Below, one piece after another: positions 53,344 to 62,804 of a stretch of 64,000 bases of DNA (position 1 is the first letter of the stretch; the number at the start of each line of letters is the position of its first letter). The position numbers and the translations under genes are program-made. A model generated the notes under the pieces. The model was not told the origin of the DNA and searched no databases. It saw only the letters and a program-made list of their open reading frames with translations. The DNA comes from Maritimibacter sp. DP1N21-5 (lineage in GTDB: Bacteria > Pseudomonadota > Alphaproteobacteria > Rhodobacterales > Rhodobacteraceae): assembly GCF_019218295.1 (NCBI RefSeq), contig NZ_JAHUZF010000003.1, positions 124,001 through 188,000 of the forward strand, given 5' to 3'.

Positions 53344-56300
53344 ATGAGCGCGATCCCATTCGTGATCCGCGATGCTGTTGGCAATCTCCAACAGGGTTCG
53401 GTTACAAATTCCATTGATATACAATCCATTACCATGCCGCAGGCGAGCCACGTCTCGCTGGACCTGCGGCGTCTCGACGTGGCGGGGTATCTTCGGTCGG
53501 GGCAGGACCTCGTTCTGCTGCTCACCGACGGACGCAAGATCGTGCTCGAAGAGTACTACGGTCTCAACGGCGATCCGCAGTCGACGCTTTACCTCAACGA
53601 AGGCGGCCATCTGATCGAAACGCGGGTCTCGGCGACGGGCGCGGTCACCCATGTCGAGGCCGACACCTGGGGCAAGTTCTCGGACCTCGACGCCCTGTCC
53701 TATCCGGACGATCCGGTGGTGACGCGTGGCGACGGCACCGACGATACGATGGTCGCCGGGGCCTATGCCCAAGGCTACGCTGGCGGCGAGGAAGAAGTGA
53801 CGATGGGTCCGGGCTTCGCGGCGATCCCGCTCATGGGTTTCGCGGGGGCAGGGGGCGGCGGTGCCTTGGCGGCCGCCGGTCTTGGCGCCGCCGGACTTGG
53901 GGCCGTGGCGCTGGCCTCGGGCGGCGGCGGCGCGGGAGCGGGCGGAACGGGTGCTGGCGGCGGGGCGCAATCCGTTCCGGCCAGTGTGACGCTCACGCCC
54001 GGCAGTGGCGCGAACGGGTCCATCGTCGTGAACGGCGCGGGCCACGCCTCCGGTCAGTCGACCCTGACGGGCACGACGCAACCGGGTTCGACCGTGATCG
54101 TCACCGTCGGTGGCACCGATTATCCGGCAACCGTGGGGCCCAATGGCAATTGGAGCGCGACCATCCCCTCGACTGCGTTGCCCGGCGGCGAATACAGCCA
54201 GACGGTGATCGTGACAGCGACGAACGGAAGCGGCAACAGCACGTCGACCTCCGGCACGCTCGTCATCGACACGGTCACGCAAGCGACGGTCAACGGGACC
54301 GGCGGTGCGGACGGGATCGTGAACGGGGCCGAGGCGGCGGCGGGCGTGACATTCACCGGCACGGGCGAACCCGGCGCACGCGTGGAGGCGAGCTTTCAAG
54401 GCGTCACCCATACGGGCACCGTCGGCGCGAACGGCCAATGGTCCGTGGACTTCGACGCCTCCGAGATTCCCTCGGGCGAGTATTCCGGCACGTTGACCGT
54501 GGTCGCGACGGACCTCTACGGCAATACGACCACAGTCACCGACGTGGTGACGGTCGATACGCTTACCACCCTGACCGCGCAGCTCTCGGGCGCAGGCACC
54601 GACGGCATCGTGAACGCGGCGGAAGCGCAGGTCGGCGTCACCCTGTCGGGCCTCGCCGAACCGGGCGCAACGGTCACCGTCACCATCGGCACTGTCACGC
54701 TCCCGGCCAATGTCGCGGGGAATGGCGCCTACAGTGTGACCTTTGCTGGTGCGAACCTGCCTGCCGGGGAAACCCGGGCGATTGTCAGCGTCACCGCGAC
54801 CGACCTGGCAGGGAACACCACCACGGCCCAGACCACGGTCGCGATCGACACACTGGTCCGGGACTTCTCCTTCACCTCCACGCCCATCGGCGGCGATGGC
54901 GTGCTGTCGACGTCCGAGCTCGCCGCCGGGGTCACGATCACAGGGACCGTCGAGCCCGGATCGACGGTGACGGTCTCTTTCGGGAATGTCCTTCGCAATG
55001 CCAGCGTGGCGGCCAACGGCAGCTGGAGTGCCACTTTCGCACCCGGCACCATCCCCTCAGGCGAATACGACGCGCTCTTTTCCGTCTCGGCGCGCGATGC
55101 GGCGGGCAACGTGGCCACCATGACCGAAAGCGTCCGGGTCGACACCGACGCGGGGCAGGTGGCGATCAGCCCGGCGATGATCGAGATCGACGACATCGTG
55201 AACGCAGCCGAACGGGCTGACGGCGTGACCGTCACCGGCACGGCGACGCCGGGCATGGCGGTGGTCGTGACGCTCGGCAACGCGTCAACGACGGTTCTCT
55301 CTTCTGCCACCGGGCAGTGGAGTGCGACTTTCGCGCCCGGACAGATCCCGGTCGGGACCTATGACGCGGCGATCACCGCGCGGATCACCGACAGCTACGG
55401 CAACACGAAGACTGCGAGTGACGGCGTACGGATCGACACGGTGGTCGACAACCTCACCGGGCAGGGCGTCGTGGATGTGGACGGCGTTATCAACGGTGCG
55501 GAAGCGGCCGCGGGTGCCACCCTCACCGGGACGGTCGAGCCGGGATCGACGGTGCAGGTCACGATGAACGGCTTCACGCATGCGGCCTCGGTCGATGCGG
55601 CGGGCAGCTGGGCTGCGAACTTCCTGCCCGGCGAGCTTCCCCTGGGCGAGTTGAATGTGCCCGTCACGGTCCGTGTGGTCGATCCGGCGGGCAACCCCGC
55701 GATGATCACCGACACGGTCCGCGTCGATACCCTCGTCAACACCTTGTCCAGGGCTGCGGCCCTCGACGGCAATCCGGCGATCAACGCGGCCGAGGCGGCA
55801 ACGGGCGTGACCTTCACCGGAACCGTGGAACGTGGATCTTCGGTCGTCGTGAACCTTGGTGAGGTTGCGCATGCCGCCGTGGTGGACGGCAACGGCAACT
55901 GGGCCGTGACCTTCTCCCCGGCCGAGATCGGCACGGGCGAACGCAACCTCCAGCTCAGCGTCACCGCCACCGATGCGGCAGGAAACGCGCGCCTGATGAC
56001 GGAGACCATCGTGCTCGACACCGTCGCGCCCGACGGGCCTTATGTGAACGCCTATACCCGCGAGGGCGAGAACCTTCGGGCCATCCTCGTGGAAACCGGC
56101 GATTCCGAGGCTTCAATCGTGGCGCTGTCGCCGACCGGGGCGCAAAGCGCGGTGACCCACACCGCCTATGACGACCTGTTCCGGCAGGGCGAGGTCTATA
56201 TCAACTTCCCGCAGGATCTTCCCAACGGGTCGCACCTCGTCATTACCAAGACGGACGACGCTGGCAACGAAAGCTCGACGCTCTTCGTGCAGGACAGGGC

Positions 56301-56613
56301 CCTGCCCGATACGATCAACATGGCGAACCCGGGGTTCGCCAACCACCAGATCGAGGCCATCGACCTGCGCTTTGCCGAAGACAGCCAACTCACGATCTCG
56401 GCGGATGTGCTCGAAGGGCTTTCGGTCAACACCAACGCGCTGACCATTCATGGCTCTGCGGACGATCGGGTGATCATCGACATCACCGACGGGTCGGCCT
56501 TCACCAACACCAACCAGCACGTGACCATCGGCAATCAGGATTACACGATCTACACGCTCGGCGATGAAGGCGGGATGCTCATCATCGACGACGACATTCA
56601 ACTCACGACCTGA
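53344..56613 (+). CDS. Large repeat-containing exported protein (BapA/Lap-like adhesin, type I secretion substrate)
   Basis: A 1089-residue protein. Residues 35-95 resemble the BapA prefix-type domain (LDLRRLDVAGYLRSGQDLVL). Residues 155-208 form a glycine-alanine-rich, membrane-like stretch. Residues 214-893 hold seven Ig-like repeats of about 97 residues, each with an N-x-A-E-x-x-x-G-V-T-x-T-G-T-x-E-P-G opening and closing near GN...V-x-V-D-T. A last region (894-1089) ends LTIHGSADDRVII, YTIYTLGDEGG and DDDIQLTT, like secretion tails of this class. No GGxGxDxxx calcium repeats were seen. It is followed by genes for its own exporter, so it is very probably secreted or cell-surface attached. 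Confidence 0.87.
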   Translation: MSAIPFVIRDAVGNLQQGSVTNSIDIQSITMPQASHVSLDLRRLDVAGYLRSGQDLVLLLTDGRKIVLEEYYGLNGDPQSTLYLNEGGHLIETRVSATGAVTHVEADTWGKFSDLDALSYPDDPVVTRGDGTDDTMVAGAYAQGYAGGEEEVTMGPGFAAIPLMGFAGAGGGGALAAAGLGAAGLGAVALASGGGGAGAGGTGAGGGAQSVPASVTLTPGSGANGSIVVNGAGHASGQSTLTGTTQPGSTVIVTVGGTDYPATVGPNGNWSATIPSTALPGGEYSQTVIVTATNGSGNSTSTSGTLVIDTVTQATVNGTGGADGIVNGAEAAAGVTFTGTGEPGARVEASFQGVTHTGTVGANGQWSVDFDASEIPSGEYSGTLTVVATDLYGNTTTVTDVVTVDTLTTLTAQLSGAGTDGIVNAAEAQVGVTLSGLAEPGATVTVTIGTVTLPANVAGNGAYSVTFAGANLPAGETRAIVSVTATDLAGNTTTAQTTVAIDTLVRDFSFTSTPIGGDGVLSTSELAAGVTITGTVEPGSTVTVSFGNVLRNASVAANGSWSATFAPGTIPSGEYDALFSVSARDAAGNVATMTESVRVDTDAGQVAISPAMIEIDDIVNAAERADGVTVTGTATPGMAVVVTLGNASTTVLSSATGQWSATFAPGQIPVGTYDAAITARITDSYGNTKTASDGVRIDTVVDNLTGQGVVDVDGVINGAEAAAGATLTGTVEPGSTVQVTMNGFTHAASVDAAGSWAANFLPGELPLGELNVPVTVRVVDPAGNPAMITDTVRVDTLVNTLSRAAALDGNPAINAAEAATGVTFTGTVERGSSVVVNLGEVAHAAVVDGNGNWAVTFSPAEIGTGERNLQLSVTATDAAGNARLMTETIVLDTVAPDGPYVNAYTREGENLRAILVETGDSEASIVALSPTGAQSAVTHTAYDDLFRQGEVYINFPQDLPNGSHLVITKTDDAGNESSTLFVQDRALPDTINMANPGFANHQIEAIDLRFAEDSQLTISADVLEGLSVNTNALTIHGSADDRVIIDITDGSAFTNTNQHVTIGNQDYTIYTLGDEGGMLIIDDDIQLTT
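53983..56022 (+). repeat. Seven tandem Ig-like coding repeats in the adhesin
   Basis: Protein repeats of 94-99 residues begin at about residues 214, 312, 408, 504, 603, 700 and 797 (about 290 bp each). The copies are clearly diverged in sequence, so they are old and unlikely to recombine readily. The first copy is the least typical (VNGAGHASGQSTLTGT in place of the NxAE motif). Confidence 0.8.
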
Positions 56614-56630
56614 TCGCGAAGATCATGCCA

Positions 56631-56656
56631 CGGCGCGCCGATGAAAGAGCGCGCCG
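56631..56656 (+). promoter_or_regulatory. 8-bp stem-loop between the adhesin and its secretion genes
   Basis: CGGCGCGC (56631-56638) and GCGCGCCG (56649-56656) pair around a 10-base loop, 17 bases after the adhesin stop. It has no T run and could set a higher level of adhesin message over the exporter message. Confidence 0.5.
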
Positions 56657-56689
56657 GGCAGAGGCAGGCAAGCGAGAGAGGCAGGACCC

Positions 56690-58021
56690 TTGAGGCAGGG
56701 ACTATTTCGACAGACGGCCATGGCCATCCTCGCGATGGCCCTGTCCGGCTGCATGTCCGACGAGATCACCGGAAATCTGCCGTTTGGGGTGGGCGCAGAA
56801 CGTCCCGAGGAGGTGACCCGCATGGGCGCCTATGCCCAGGCGCAGGCGGATCGGTCGGAAGAAAACCGCTCCGTAATCATCGACGCCCTGATGGCCCGGC
56901 GTTCGGTGCTGCTGCCGGGTTCGCCTTACGATTCGGTCGCGAGGTCCGTCCTCGACGCCTCGTCACGCACGGCCGAGGCTGAATTGCAGCAGGCTCGTCT
57001 TCGCTCGCGCGCGGCGGACAAGAACTGGCTGCCGTCGCTCGGACCGAACCTGAGCCTTGCCAACTTCTCGTCCTTCATCGCGACGCTGGTGATCGACCAG
57101 GTGATCTTCGACAACGGCCGCAAGAAGGCCGAACGCGAATTCGCCCGGGCCGATGTGGAAGCCGCTGCCGTGAATCTCGCGCAGGACCAGAACGACCGGG
57201 TGCATACGGCGCTGGTCCTTTATCTCACGGTTGAGGAAGAACGAGACCGCGCCCGCGTGGCCGAGGCCGGGCTTGGCCGGATGCGCGTACTGGAGCGGAA
57301 CATGACCGCCCGGGTCGAGGGGGGGCTGGCCGACCTGTCCGAACTCGCGGTCATCCGGGCCAAGGTCGCCGAACTCGAAGCAAGCGCCGAAGCCGCGACG
57401 CGAAAGGCCGCCAGTGCAGAAGCCGAACTGGCGGCCATGTCGGCGCGTCCGCTGGATGAGGTTCATGGTCTTTCGTCGGTCGCCCTGCCCAGCGGCGTCA
57501 CGCCGCTCGCGCTGCATTTGGCCGAGGCCGAGATGAAGCGCGACATGGCGCAGGCTGCCATTGCCCGTGCGGGGCTTCTCCCCGGGTTGTCGGCAGGTGG
57601 CGCGATTTCCAATCAGGGGACCTCCGGGCCCGATCTGCAGCTTTCGTCCGACTCGGGCTTCGGGTTTTCCACGCCCGAAAACCTGCGGGCGGTCGAAGCC
57701 TCGAAAGAGGCCTCCACACGGCGGGTGGACGAGGTGCGGGAAGAGGTGAACCGCAAGTTGGCCGCGCTCGCCGCCGAGCGCGACGGCATGGCCGCCAATG
57801 CCCGACGTTCGGCCGAGCTTGCCACCCAGAGCGAAGCCAATGCCACGCTCTTTCAGCGCCAGTTCGAGGCCGGCACCCGGAGCGTGACCGAACTGGCCAA
57901 TGTGATCGAGACCGCGACCCGGCTCGCCGACGACGCGATCCAGGCGCGGTATCAGTCGGCGCGGATCGACGTGGAGTTGGCGCGCACGCTGGGGGTTCTT
58001 GCAGACGGGGCGGCGATGTGA
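56690..58021 (+). CDS. TolC-family outer membrane lipoprotein (type I secretion)
   Basis: A 443-residue TolC-like protein. A lipobox LSGC at residue 21 after a short hydrophobic segment makes it an outer-membrane lipoprotein. The rest has the long alternating helical repeats of the family (SRTAEAELQQARLRSRAADKNWLPSLGPNLSL, AATRKAASAEAELAAM, FEAGTRSVTELANVIETATR). It would be the outer channel for the adhesin. I kept the TTG at 56690 because it gives a proper charged signal n-region; an ATG at 56720 would leave only ten residues before the lipid cysteine. Its stop overlaps the next start. Confidence 0.87.
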   Translation: MRQGLFRQTAMAILAMALSGCMSDEITGNLPFGVGAERPEEVTRMGAYAQAQADRSEENRSVIIDALMARRSVLLPGSPYDSVARSVLDASSRTAEAELQQARLRSRAADKNWLPSLGPNLSLANFSSFIATLVIDQVIFDNGRKKAEREFARADVEAAAVNLAQDQNDRVHTALVLYLTVEEERDRARVAEAGLGRMRVLERNMTARVEGGLADLSELAVIRAKVAELEASAEAATRKAASAEAELAAMSARPLDEVHGLSSVALPSGVTPLALHLAEAEMKRDMAQAAIARAGLLPGLSAGGAISNQGTSGPDLQLSSDSGFGFSTPENLRAVEASKEASTRRVDEVREEVNRKLAALAAERDGMAANARRSAELATQSEANATLFQRQFEAGTRSVTELANVIETATRLADDAIQARYQSARIDVELARTLGVLADGAAM

Positions 58022-60294
58022 CCGGGTCGAACCCCTTTCCCGTCACCATCACCGGTGCCGCGCTCCGGGGCACGATCCGGCCCACGGCCAACGCGAACCC
58101 CGCGCCGGACGCTGCCCCCGCCACGTCGGGCACCGTGACGAGGTCAGACCCCGAACTGCGCCGGGCGGCGACAACGACGCGGCTGTCTCGCCGCGCCGCT
58201 CTTCTGGAAACCTACGCCGCGCTTCTTGGCCAGACGGCAGTCGCCCGCGACATCGAGGACGCCATGCTCGCGCTGGGCGACGGGTCGCAGGGCGTGAGCG
58301 CGGAGATGATCGTGGCAGGGCTTCGCGCGGTCGGACTGAAGGCCAGGCTCACGGTCACGCGGACCCTCGATCCCGCGCTCTGGCCTGCCGTTGCGATCAT
58401 GACGAACGGACAGGCGGTTCTGGTTCTCGGGGCCTCGGCCGATACCGTGACGATCTATGAAGCGGGCGCACGGGACCGGCAGACCGACGTGCCCATGGCC
58501 GACTTCGACCCTTTCTTCGGGGGTCAGGTCATCCGCGCCACCGCGACCCGAGACCAGATCGACGCTCGCCATGCGGTGCGTGGGACGCCGCCGCATTGGT
58601 TCTGGGGCGAAATCCGGCGCTACAAACGGCATTTCTACGAAGTGGCACTCGGCAGTTTCACGGCGAACCTGCTGGCCGTCGCCGTCGCACTCTTCTCGCT
58701 TCAGGTCTATGACCGGGTGATCCCGCATCAATCCACGCCGACGCTCTGGATGCTGACGCTTGGCGCGGGGCTCGCCATCCTGCTCGAGGCGGGTCTCAAG
58801 GTCGCGCGGGCGCGGCTCATGGATGGGGCGGGCAAGGCGATCGAGCTCAACATCCAGTCGCTCCTCATGTCGCGCATCCTCGGTATGCGGTCCGACAAAC
58901 GCCCTGCCACGCCCTCCGGCCTCTTCGCCTCCATGCGCGAATTTTCCTCGGTGCGGGAGTTCTTTACGGCTTCCTCCATCGGCGCGCTCACGGACATTCC
59001 CTTCATCGCGCTCTTCCTTTTTCTGGTGGCCTCCATCGGCGGGCCGATCGTGCTGGTTCTCGTCGGGGGCGGGGTGCTCATGGTCCTGCCGGGGCTTTTC
59101 CTTCAAAAGCGCATGGTGGAGCTTTCCAGACAGTCGCAGGGCGCCTCGGCCAAGTCGTCGCGCCTCCTGCACGAGGCGATCTATGACCTCGACACGATCA
59201 AGACCGCCCGGGGCGAGGCGCGGTTCATGCGGCTCTGGAACGAACTGAGCCTGCTGCAGGCGCTGAAGTCGTCCGACCAGCGCAAGCTCGCGGCCTGGCT
59301 CGGCTTCTGGGCACAAGGCGTGCAACAGGCGACCTATGTCGCCGCCGTGGTGGTCGGTGTCTACCTGACCTTCGCCGGACAGTTTACCGTGGGCACGATC
59401 ATCGCGGTCGGTATCCTGTCGGGCCGCACGCTCGCGCCATTGACGCAGCTTGCCGCAACGCTGGCGCGCTGGTCCAACGTGAAGAATGCGCTGGACGGGC
59501 TCGACGCCATCGCGGGCTCGGATCAGGACGCGGTCGAGGGGCGGACCCACTTGCGGCGCGATACTATCCGGGGCGCCTATGAACTGCGGGAGGTGAGCTT
59601 CGCCTATGACGAGGACGCCGTGCACCTCGACGTGCCCGCACTCGCCATCGGCGCGGGGCAGAAGGTCGCGCTGTTGGGGACGAACGGTTCCGGCAAGTCG
59701 ACCTTCCTGAAACTGCTTGCGGGCCTCTATGGACCGGGCAAGGGCCGTCTCATGATCGACGGGGTCGACATGGCGCAACTGGCCCCCCGCGACCTGCGTC
59801 GCAATGTGGGCTATCTGGGTCAGGACGTGCGGCTCTTTGCCGGCAGCCTTCGCGACAACCTGAACCTCACGCTTCTCGACCGAGACGACGACCGGCTGCT
59901 GGCTGCGCTCGACTTCGCTGGACTAGGCACCTTTGTGCGGGGTCATGCCAAGGGCCTCGACCTTGAGATCCGCGACAACGGTGAAGGCCTGTCCGCCGGG
60001 CAGCGGCAGTCGATCGGCTGGGCGCGGCTCTGGCTTCAGGACCCGAACGTGGTGCTTCTGGACGAGCCAACCGCCGCGCTCGACACCACCCTCGAAGCGG
60101 CGCTGATTTCCCGCCTGCACGACTGGCTCGGACGGCGCACCGCCGTCATCGCAACCCACCGCCTGCCGATCCTGACGCTCTGCGAACGGGTTCTCATCCT
60201 GCAGAACGGCCGCCCCGTCGTGGATGGTCCGCGCGACGACGTGCTCGCGCATCTGCGGGGCGACGGTGTGACGGGGACACGGAAGACCGCATGA
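58018..60294 (+). CDS. Type I secretion ABC transporter (LapB/HlyB-like)
   Basis: A 758-residue inner-membrane exporter. The N-terminal part includes a C39-like domain (about 60-180, ETYAALLGQTAVARDIEDAMLALG) with no catalytic cysteine, so it binds rather than cuts its substrate. Six helices follow (about 210-470; FSLQVYDRVIPHQSTPTLW, then LTDIPFIALFLFL). The ATPase domain has Walker A GTNGSGKST, signature LSAGQRQS and Walker B VVLLDEPTAALD, and its histidine is in IATHRLPIL. The GTG start overlaps the tolC-like stop. It should export the adhesin encoded first in the operon. Confidence 0.9.
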   Translation: MTGSNPFPVTITGAALRGTIRPTANANPAPDAAPATSGTVTRSDPELRRAATTTRLSRRAALLETYAALLGQTAVARDIEDAMLALGDGSQGVSAEMIVAGLRAVGLKARLTVTRTLDPALWPAVAIMTNGQAVLVLGASADTVTIYEAGARDRQTDVPMADFDPFFGGQVIRATATRDQIDARHAVRGTPPHWFWGEIRRYKRHFYEVALGSFTANLLAVAVALFSLQVYDRVIPHQSTPTLWMLTLGAGLAILLEAGLKVARARLMDGAGKAIELNIQSLLMSRILGMRSDKRPATPSGLFASMREFSSVREFFTASSIGALTDIPFIALFLFLVASIGGPIVLVLVGGGVLMVLPGLFLQKRMVELSRQSQGASAKSSRLLHEAIYDLDTIKTARGEARFMRLWNELSLLQALKSSDQRKLAAWLGFWAQGVQQATYVAAVVVGVYLTFAGQFTVGTIIAVGILSGRTLAPLTQLAATLARWSNVKNALDGLDAIAGSDQDAVEGRTHLRRDTIRGAYELREVSFAYDEDAVHLDVPALAIGAGQKVALLGTNGSGKSTFLKLLAGLYGPGKGRLMIDGVDMAQLAPRDLRRNVGYLGQDVRLFAGSLRDNLNLTLLDRDDDRLLAALDFAGLGTFVRGHAKGLDLEIRDNGEGLSAGQRQSIGWARLWLQDPNVVLLDEPTAALDTTLEAALISRLHDWLGRRTAVIATHRLPILTLCERVLILQNGRPVVDGPRDDVLAHLRGDGVTGTRKTA

Positions 60295-61460
60295 CGACAT
60301 TGGACGCACCCTTCGCCGAGGACCTCAAACGTCCGTCGCGCCTCATCTGGCTCTCGGCCGTTTCGGTGCTGGTGTTCCTTCTCTGGGCCGCCATCGCCTG
60401 GGTCGACGAGATCGTGCGTGCGCCGGGCGAGGTGACGTCCTCCTCCCGCCCTCAGAGCATCCAGAACCTCGAAGGCGGGATCCTCGCCGAACTGCTTGTG
60501 AACGAAGGGGATCAGGTCGCGGCGGGCGATGTCATCGCGCGGCTGACCGGGACCGGGTTCCGTTCGACCGTGACGGATTACGCCGAACAGATCGGCGGGC
60601 TCAAGATCAAGCGCCTGCGGCTCGAAGCCGAACTGGCGGGCGAGGATACCTTCGTCGTGCCGGAGGACCTCGCTCGGCTGACGCCCAATATCGTCGCGTC
60701 CGAAACTGCGCTTCTCTCGGCGCGGCAGGCCGATTTCATTGCACGGCGCGACGGGGCCAACGCCGTGTTGGAACAGGCCGCCACCCAGATGAAGATCCTC
60801 GAGGATCTGTATGATCAGAAGGTCGTAGCACTCATCGAAGTGACCCGCGCCCGGCAGGCCCACGCGGACGCCCGCGTGAAATACAACGAGATCGTGACCC
60901 AGACCGAACTTGCCCGTGCCGAAGAGTATTCCGACGTGCTGCGCGAGCAGGCGACGCTCGAACAGAACCTTGCCGTCGCGGAGGATCAGCTTGACCGGAC
61001 CGTGCTGACCTCGCCCATGGCGGGGGTCGTGAACAATCTCGCCGTGACCACCATCGGCGGCGTCGTGCGTCCCGGCGAGGAGATCGCCCAGATCATTCCG
61101 CTTGGCGACGACATCTTCGTCGAAGCGCGCGTCAGGCCTGAAGACATCGCCAACGTCCAGCGCGGGCAGGAGGCGACGGTGAAGCTCTCGGCCTATGACT
61201 ACACGATCTACGGGTCGCTCAAGGGCCGGGTCGAACTCGTCTCGGCCGACACGTTCAAGGACGAGCGCGCCCGCGACGGCGACCCGCATTATCGCGTGAT
61301 CCTGAAACTCGACATGGCCTCGCTCACCGAACGGCAGCGCAGGCTGGAAATCCGGCCCGGCATGGTCGCGGATGTCGAACTTCACACCGGGTCCAAGACC
61401 ATCCTGCGCTACCTGTTGAAGCCGCTCTACAAATCCCGGGAAGCCTTCCGCGAGCCTTGA
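60291..61460 (+). CDS. HlyD-family periplasmic adaptor (type I secretion)
   Basis: A 389-residue membrane fusion protein. One helix (about residues 19-38) anchors it, EIVRAPGEVTSSSRPQSIQNLEGGILAELLVNEGDQV is the first biotinyl-lipoyl half, a long coiled coil runs from about 100 to 240, and LTSPMAGVVNNLAVTTIGGVVRPGEEI is the second half. It links the ABC exporter with the TolC-like protein. The start ATG overlaps the exporter stop (ATGA). Confidence 0.92.
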   Translation: MTTLDAPFAEDLKRPSRLIWLSAVSVLVFLLWAAIAWVDEIVRAPGEVTSSSRPQSIQNLEGGILAELLVNEGDQVAAGDVIARLTGTGFRSTVTDYAEQIGGLKIKRLRLEAELAGEDTFVVPEDLARLTPNIVASETALLSARQADFIARRDGANAVLEQAATQMKILEDLYDQKVVALIEVTRARQAHADARVKYNEIVTQTELARAEEYSDVLREQATLEQNLAVAEDQLDRTVLTSPMAGVVNNLAVTTIGGVVRPGEEIAQIIPLGDDIFVEARVRPEDIANVQRGQEATVKLSAYDYTIYGSLKGRVELVSADTFKDERARDGDPHYRVILKLDMASLTERQRRLEIRPGMVADVELHTGSKTILRYLLKPLYKSREAFREP

Positions 61461-61479
61461 AGGGTGGCGGACACATTAG

Positions 61480-61528
61480 TTGACATATCAATTCGAAGTG
61501 CGCAGGAATGGAGCGTTGACGAGTCAAC
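61480..61528. promoter_or_regulatory. Two TTGA-N4-TCAA boxes upstream of the P450 gene (probable MarR operators)
   Basis: TTGACATATCAA (61480-61491) and TTGACGAGTCAA (61516-61527; extended GTTGACGAGTCAAC) share the dyad TTGA-N4-TCAA with centres 36 bases apart. They lie 37-85 bases before the P450 start. The MarR gene that follows the P450 is the best candidate to bind them. Confidence 0.55.
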
Positions 61529-61564
61529 TCGTTGAGTCCTCGACGCTGGCTTTAGGAGGGGCGC

Positions 61565-62791
61565 ATGGAACTGATCGAAGGCCACAGGGTCATTGTGCCG
61601 GCCAAAGGCATCCCAACGCTCGACATCGACCCGTTCGACGAAGCGGTTCTGGCCGATCCTTTCGAGTATTTCGACGCGCTGCGCGGGCTGGGGCCGGTGG
61701 TCTATGTCCCGAGGTATTCCATGCTTGCGGTCGGGCAATACGGGTCGACCCATGGCGTCTTCACGGATCATGCGCATTTCGTGTCGTCCCGGGGCGTGGG
61801 TCTGAACGACTTCAAGATCGGAACACCCTGGCGCCCGCCGTCGATCATCCTCGAGGTCGATCCGCCGGATCATACGAAGACACGCCGTGTCATGGCCCGA
61901 GCCCTGTCGCCCAAGGTGGTCAAGGACCTGGCCCAGACCTTCGCCACCGCGGCAGAGGCTCTCGTGGACGAGGTGCTGGCCAAGGGCCGCGTCGAAAGCG
62001 TGACCGAAATCGCGGAACGCTTCCCCCTGTCCGTCTTTCCGCAGGCGGTGGGGCTGAGGGAAGTGCATGACCGCTATCTCGTCGACTACGGCAATTGCGT
62101 CTTCAACGCGATGGGACCGGACAATCGGCTGCGGCGGGAGGCCATCGACTACACCCGCGAGATCGCCCCCTGGATCATGGCGGCCTGTGCCCGCGATAGG
62201 CTGACGCCGGATGGTATCGGGGCAGCGATCTATGCCGACGCCGATGCGGGCGAGATCACCGAGGGCGAAGCCGCGATGTTGGTGCGCTCGCTCCTGTCGG
62301 CCGGGGTGGACACGACCGTTTCGGGCATCGGCAACGCGCTTTTCTGTTTCGCCGAGAACCCTGTCGAATGGGACAAGCTGCGCGCCGACCCGAGCCTGAT
62401 CAAACCGGCATTCGAGGAGGTTCTGCGCTATTCCTTCCCGGTCCATACCTTCGGTCGGACCGCGGGCGTGGATACGGAAATCTCCGGGCATCCGGTGGAG
62501 GAGGGAACCAAGATACTCGCCGTGATCGGTGCAGCCAACCGCGATCCCGAGAAATGGGGGGCGGATGCGGACCAGTTCCGGGTCGACCGCCGCCCCGTAG
62601 GTCAGATCGGTTTCGGCGCAGGTATCCACGGTTGTGTCGGCCAGAACATTGCCCGAGGCGAGACGGCCGCGATCCTCACCGCGCTTGCCGCCAAAGTGAA
62701 GCGGATCGAGTTCGACGGCGCGCCGGTCTGGCGGCCCTCGAACGCGATCCACGCACTCGACTGCCTGCCGCTGCGGTTTGTTCCGGCGTAG
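61565..62791 (+). CDS. Cytochrome P450 (possibly CYP199-like)
   Basis: A 408-residue soluble bacterial P450. The I-helix motif AGVDTTVSG carries the oxygen-activating acid-Thr pair, the ExxR motif is FEEVLRYSFP, and the heme loop is FGAGIHGCVGQNIAR with the ligand cysteine. DPPDHTKTRRVMARALSP is the usual C-helix region. The sequence reminds me of the CYP199 family, which oxidises para-substituted benzoates; that is an impression, not an alignment. No ferredoxin or reductase gene is adjacent. AGGAGGGG precedes the ATG. A MarR gene follows after 13 bases. Confidence 0.9.
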   Translation: MELIEGHRVIVPAKGIPTLDIDPFDEAVLADPFEYFDALRGLGPVVYVPRYSMLAVGQYGSTHGVFTDHAHFVSSRGVGLNDFKIGTPWRPPSIILEVDPPDHTKTRRVMARALSPKVVKDLAQTFATAAEALVDEVLAKGRVESVTEIAERFPLSVFPQAVGLREVHDRYLVDYGNCVFNAMGPDNRLRREAIDYTREIAPWIMAACARDRLTPDGIGAAIYADADAGEITEGEAAMLVRSLLSAGVDTTVSGIGNALFCFAENPVEWDKLRADPSLIKPAFEEVLRYSFPVHTFGRTAGVDTEISGHPVEEGTKILAVIGAANRDPEKWGADADQFRVDRRPVGQIGFGAGIHGCVGQNIARGETAAILTALAAKVKRIEFDGAPVWRPSNAIHALDCLPLRFVPA

Positions 62792-62804
62792 GGACGAGGA
62801 GCGT

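Noticed and set aside
53344..56613. RTX-type calcium-binding repeats in the exported protein
   Set aside because: The glycine-rich stretch at residues 165-208 lacks the GGxGxDxxx periodicity. The tandem units are Ig-like.
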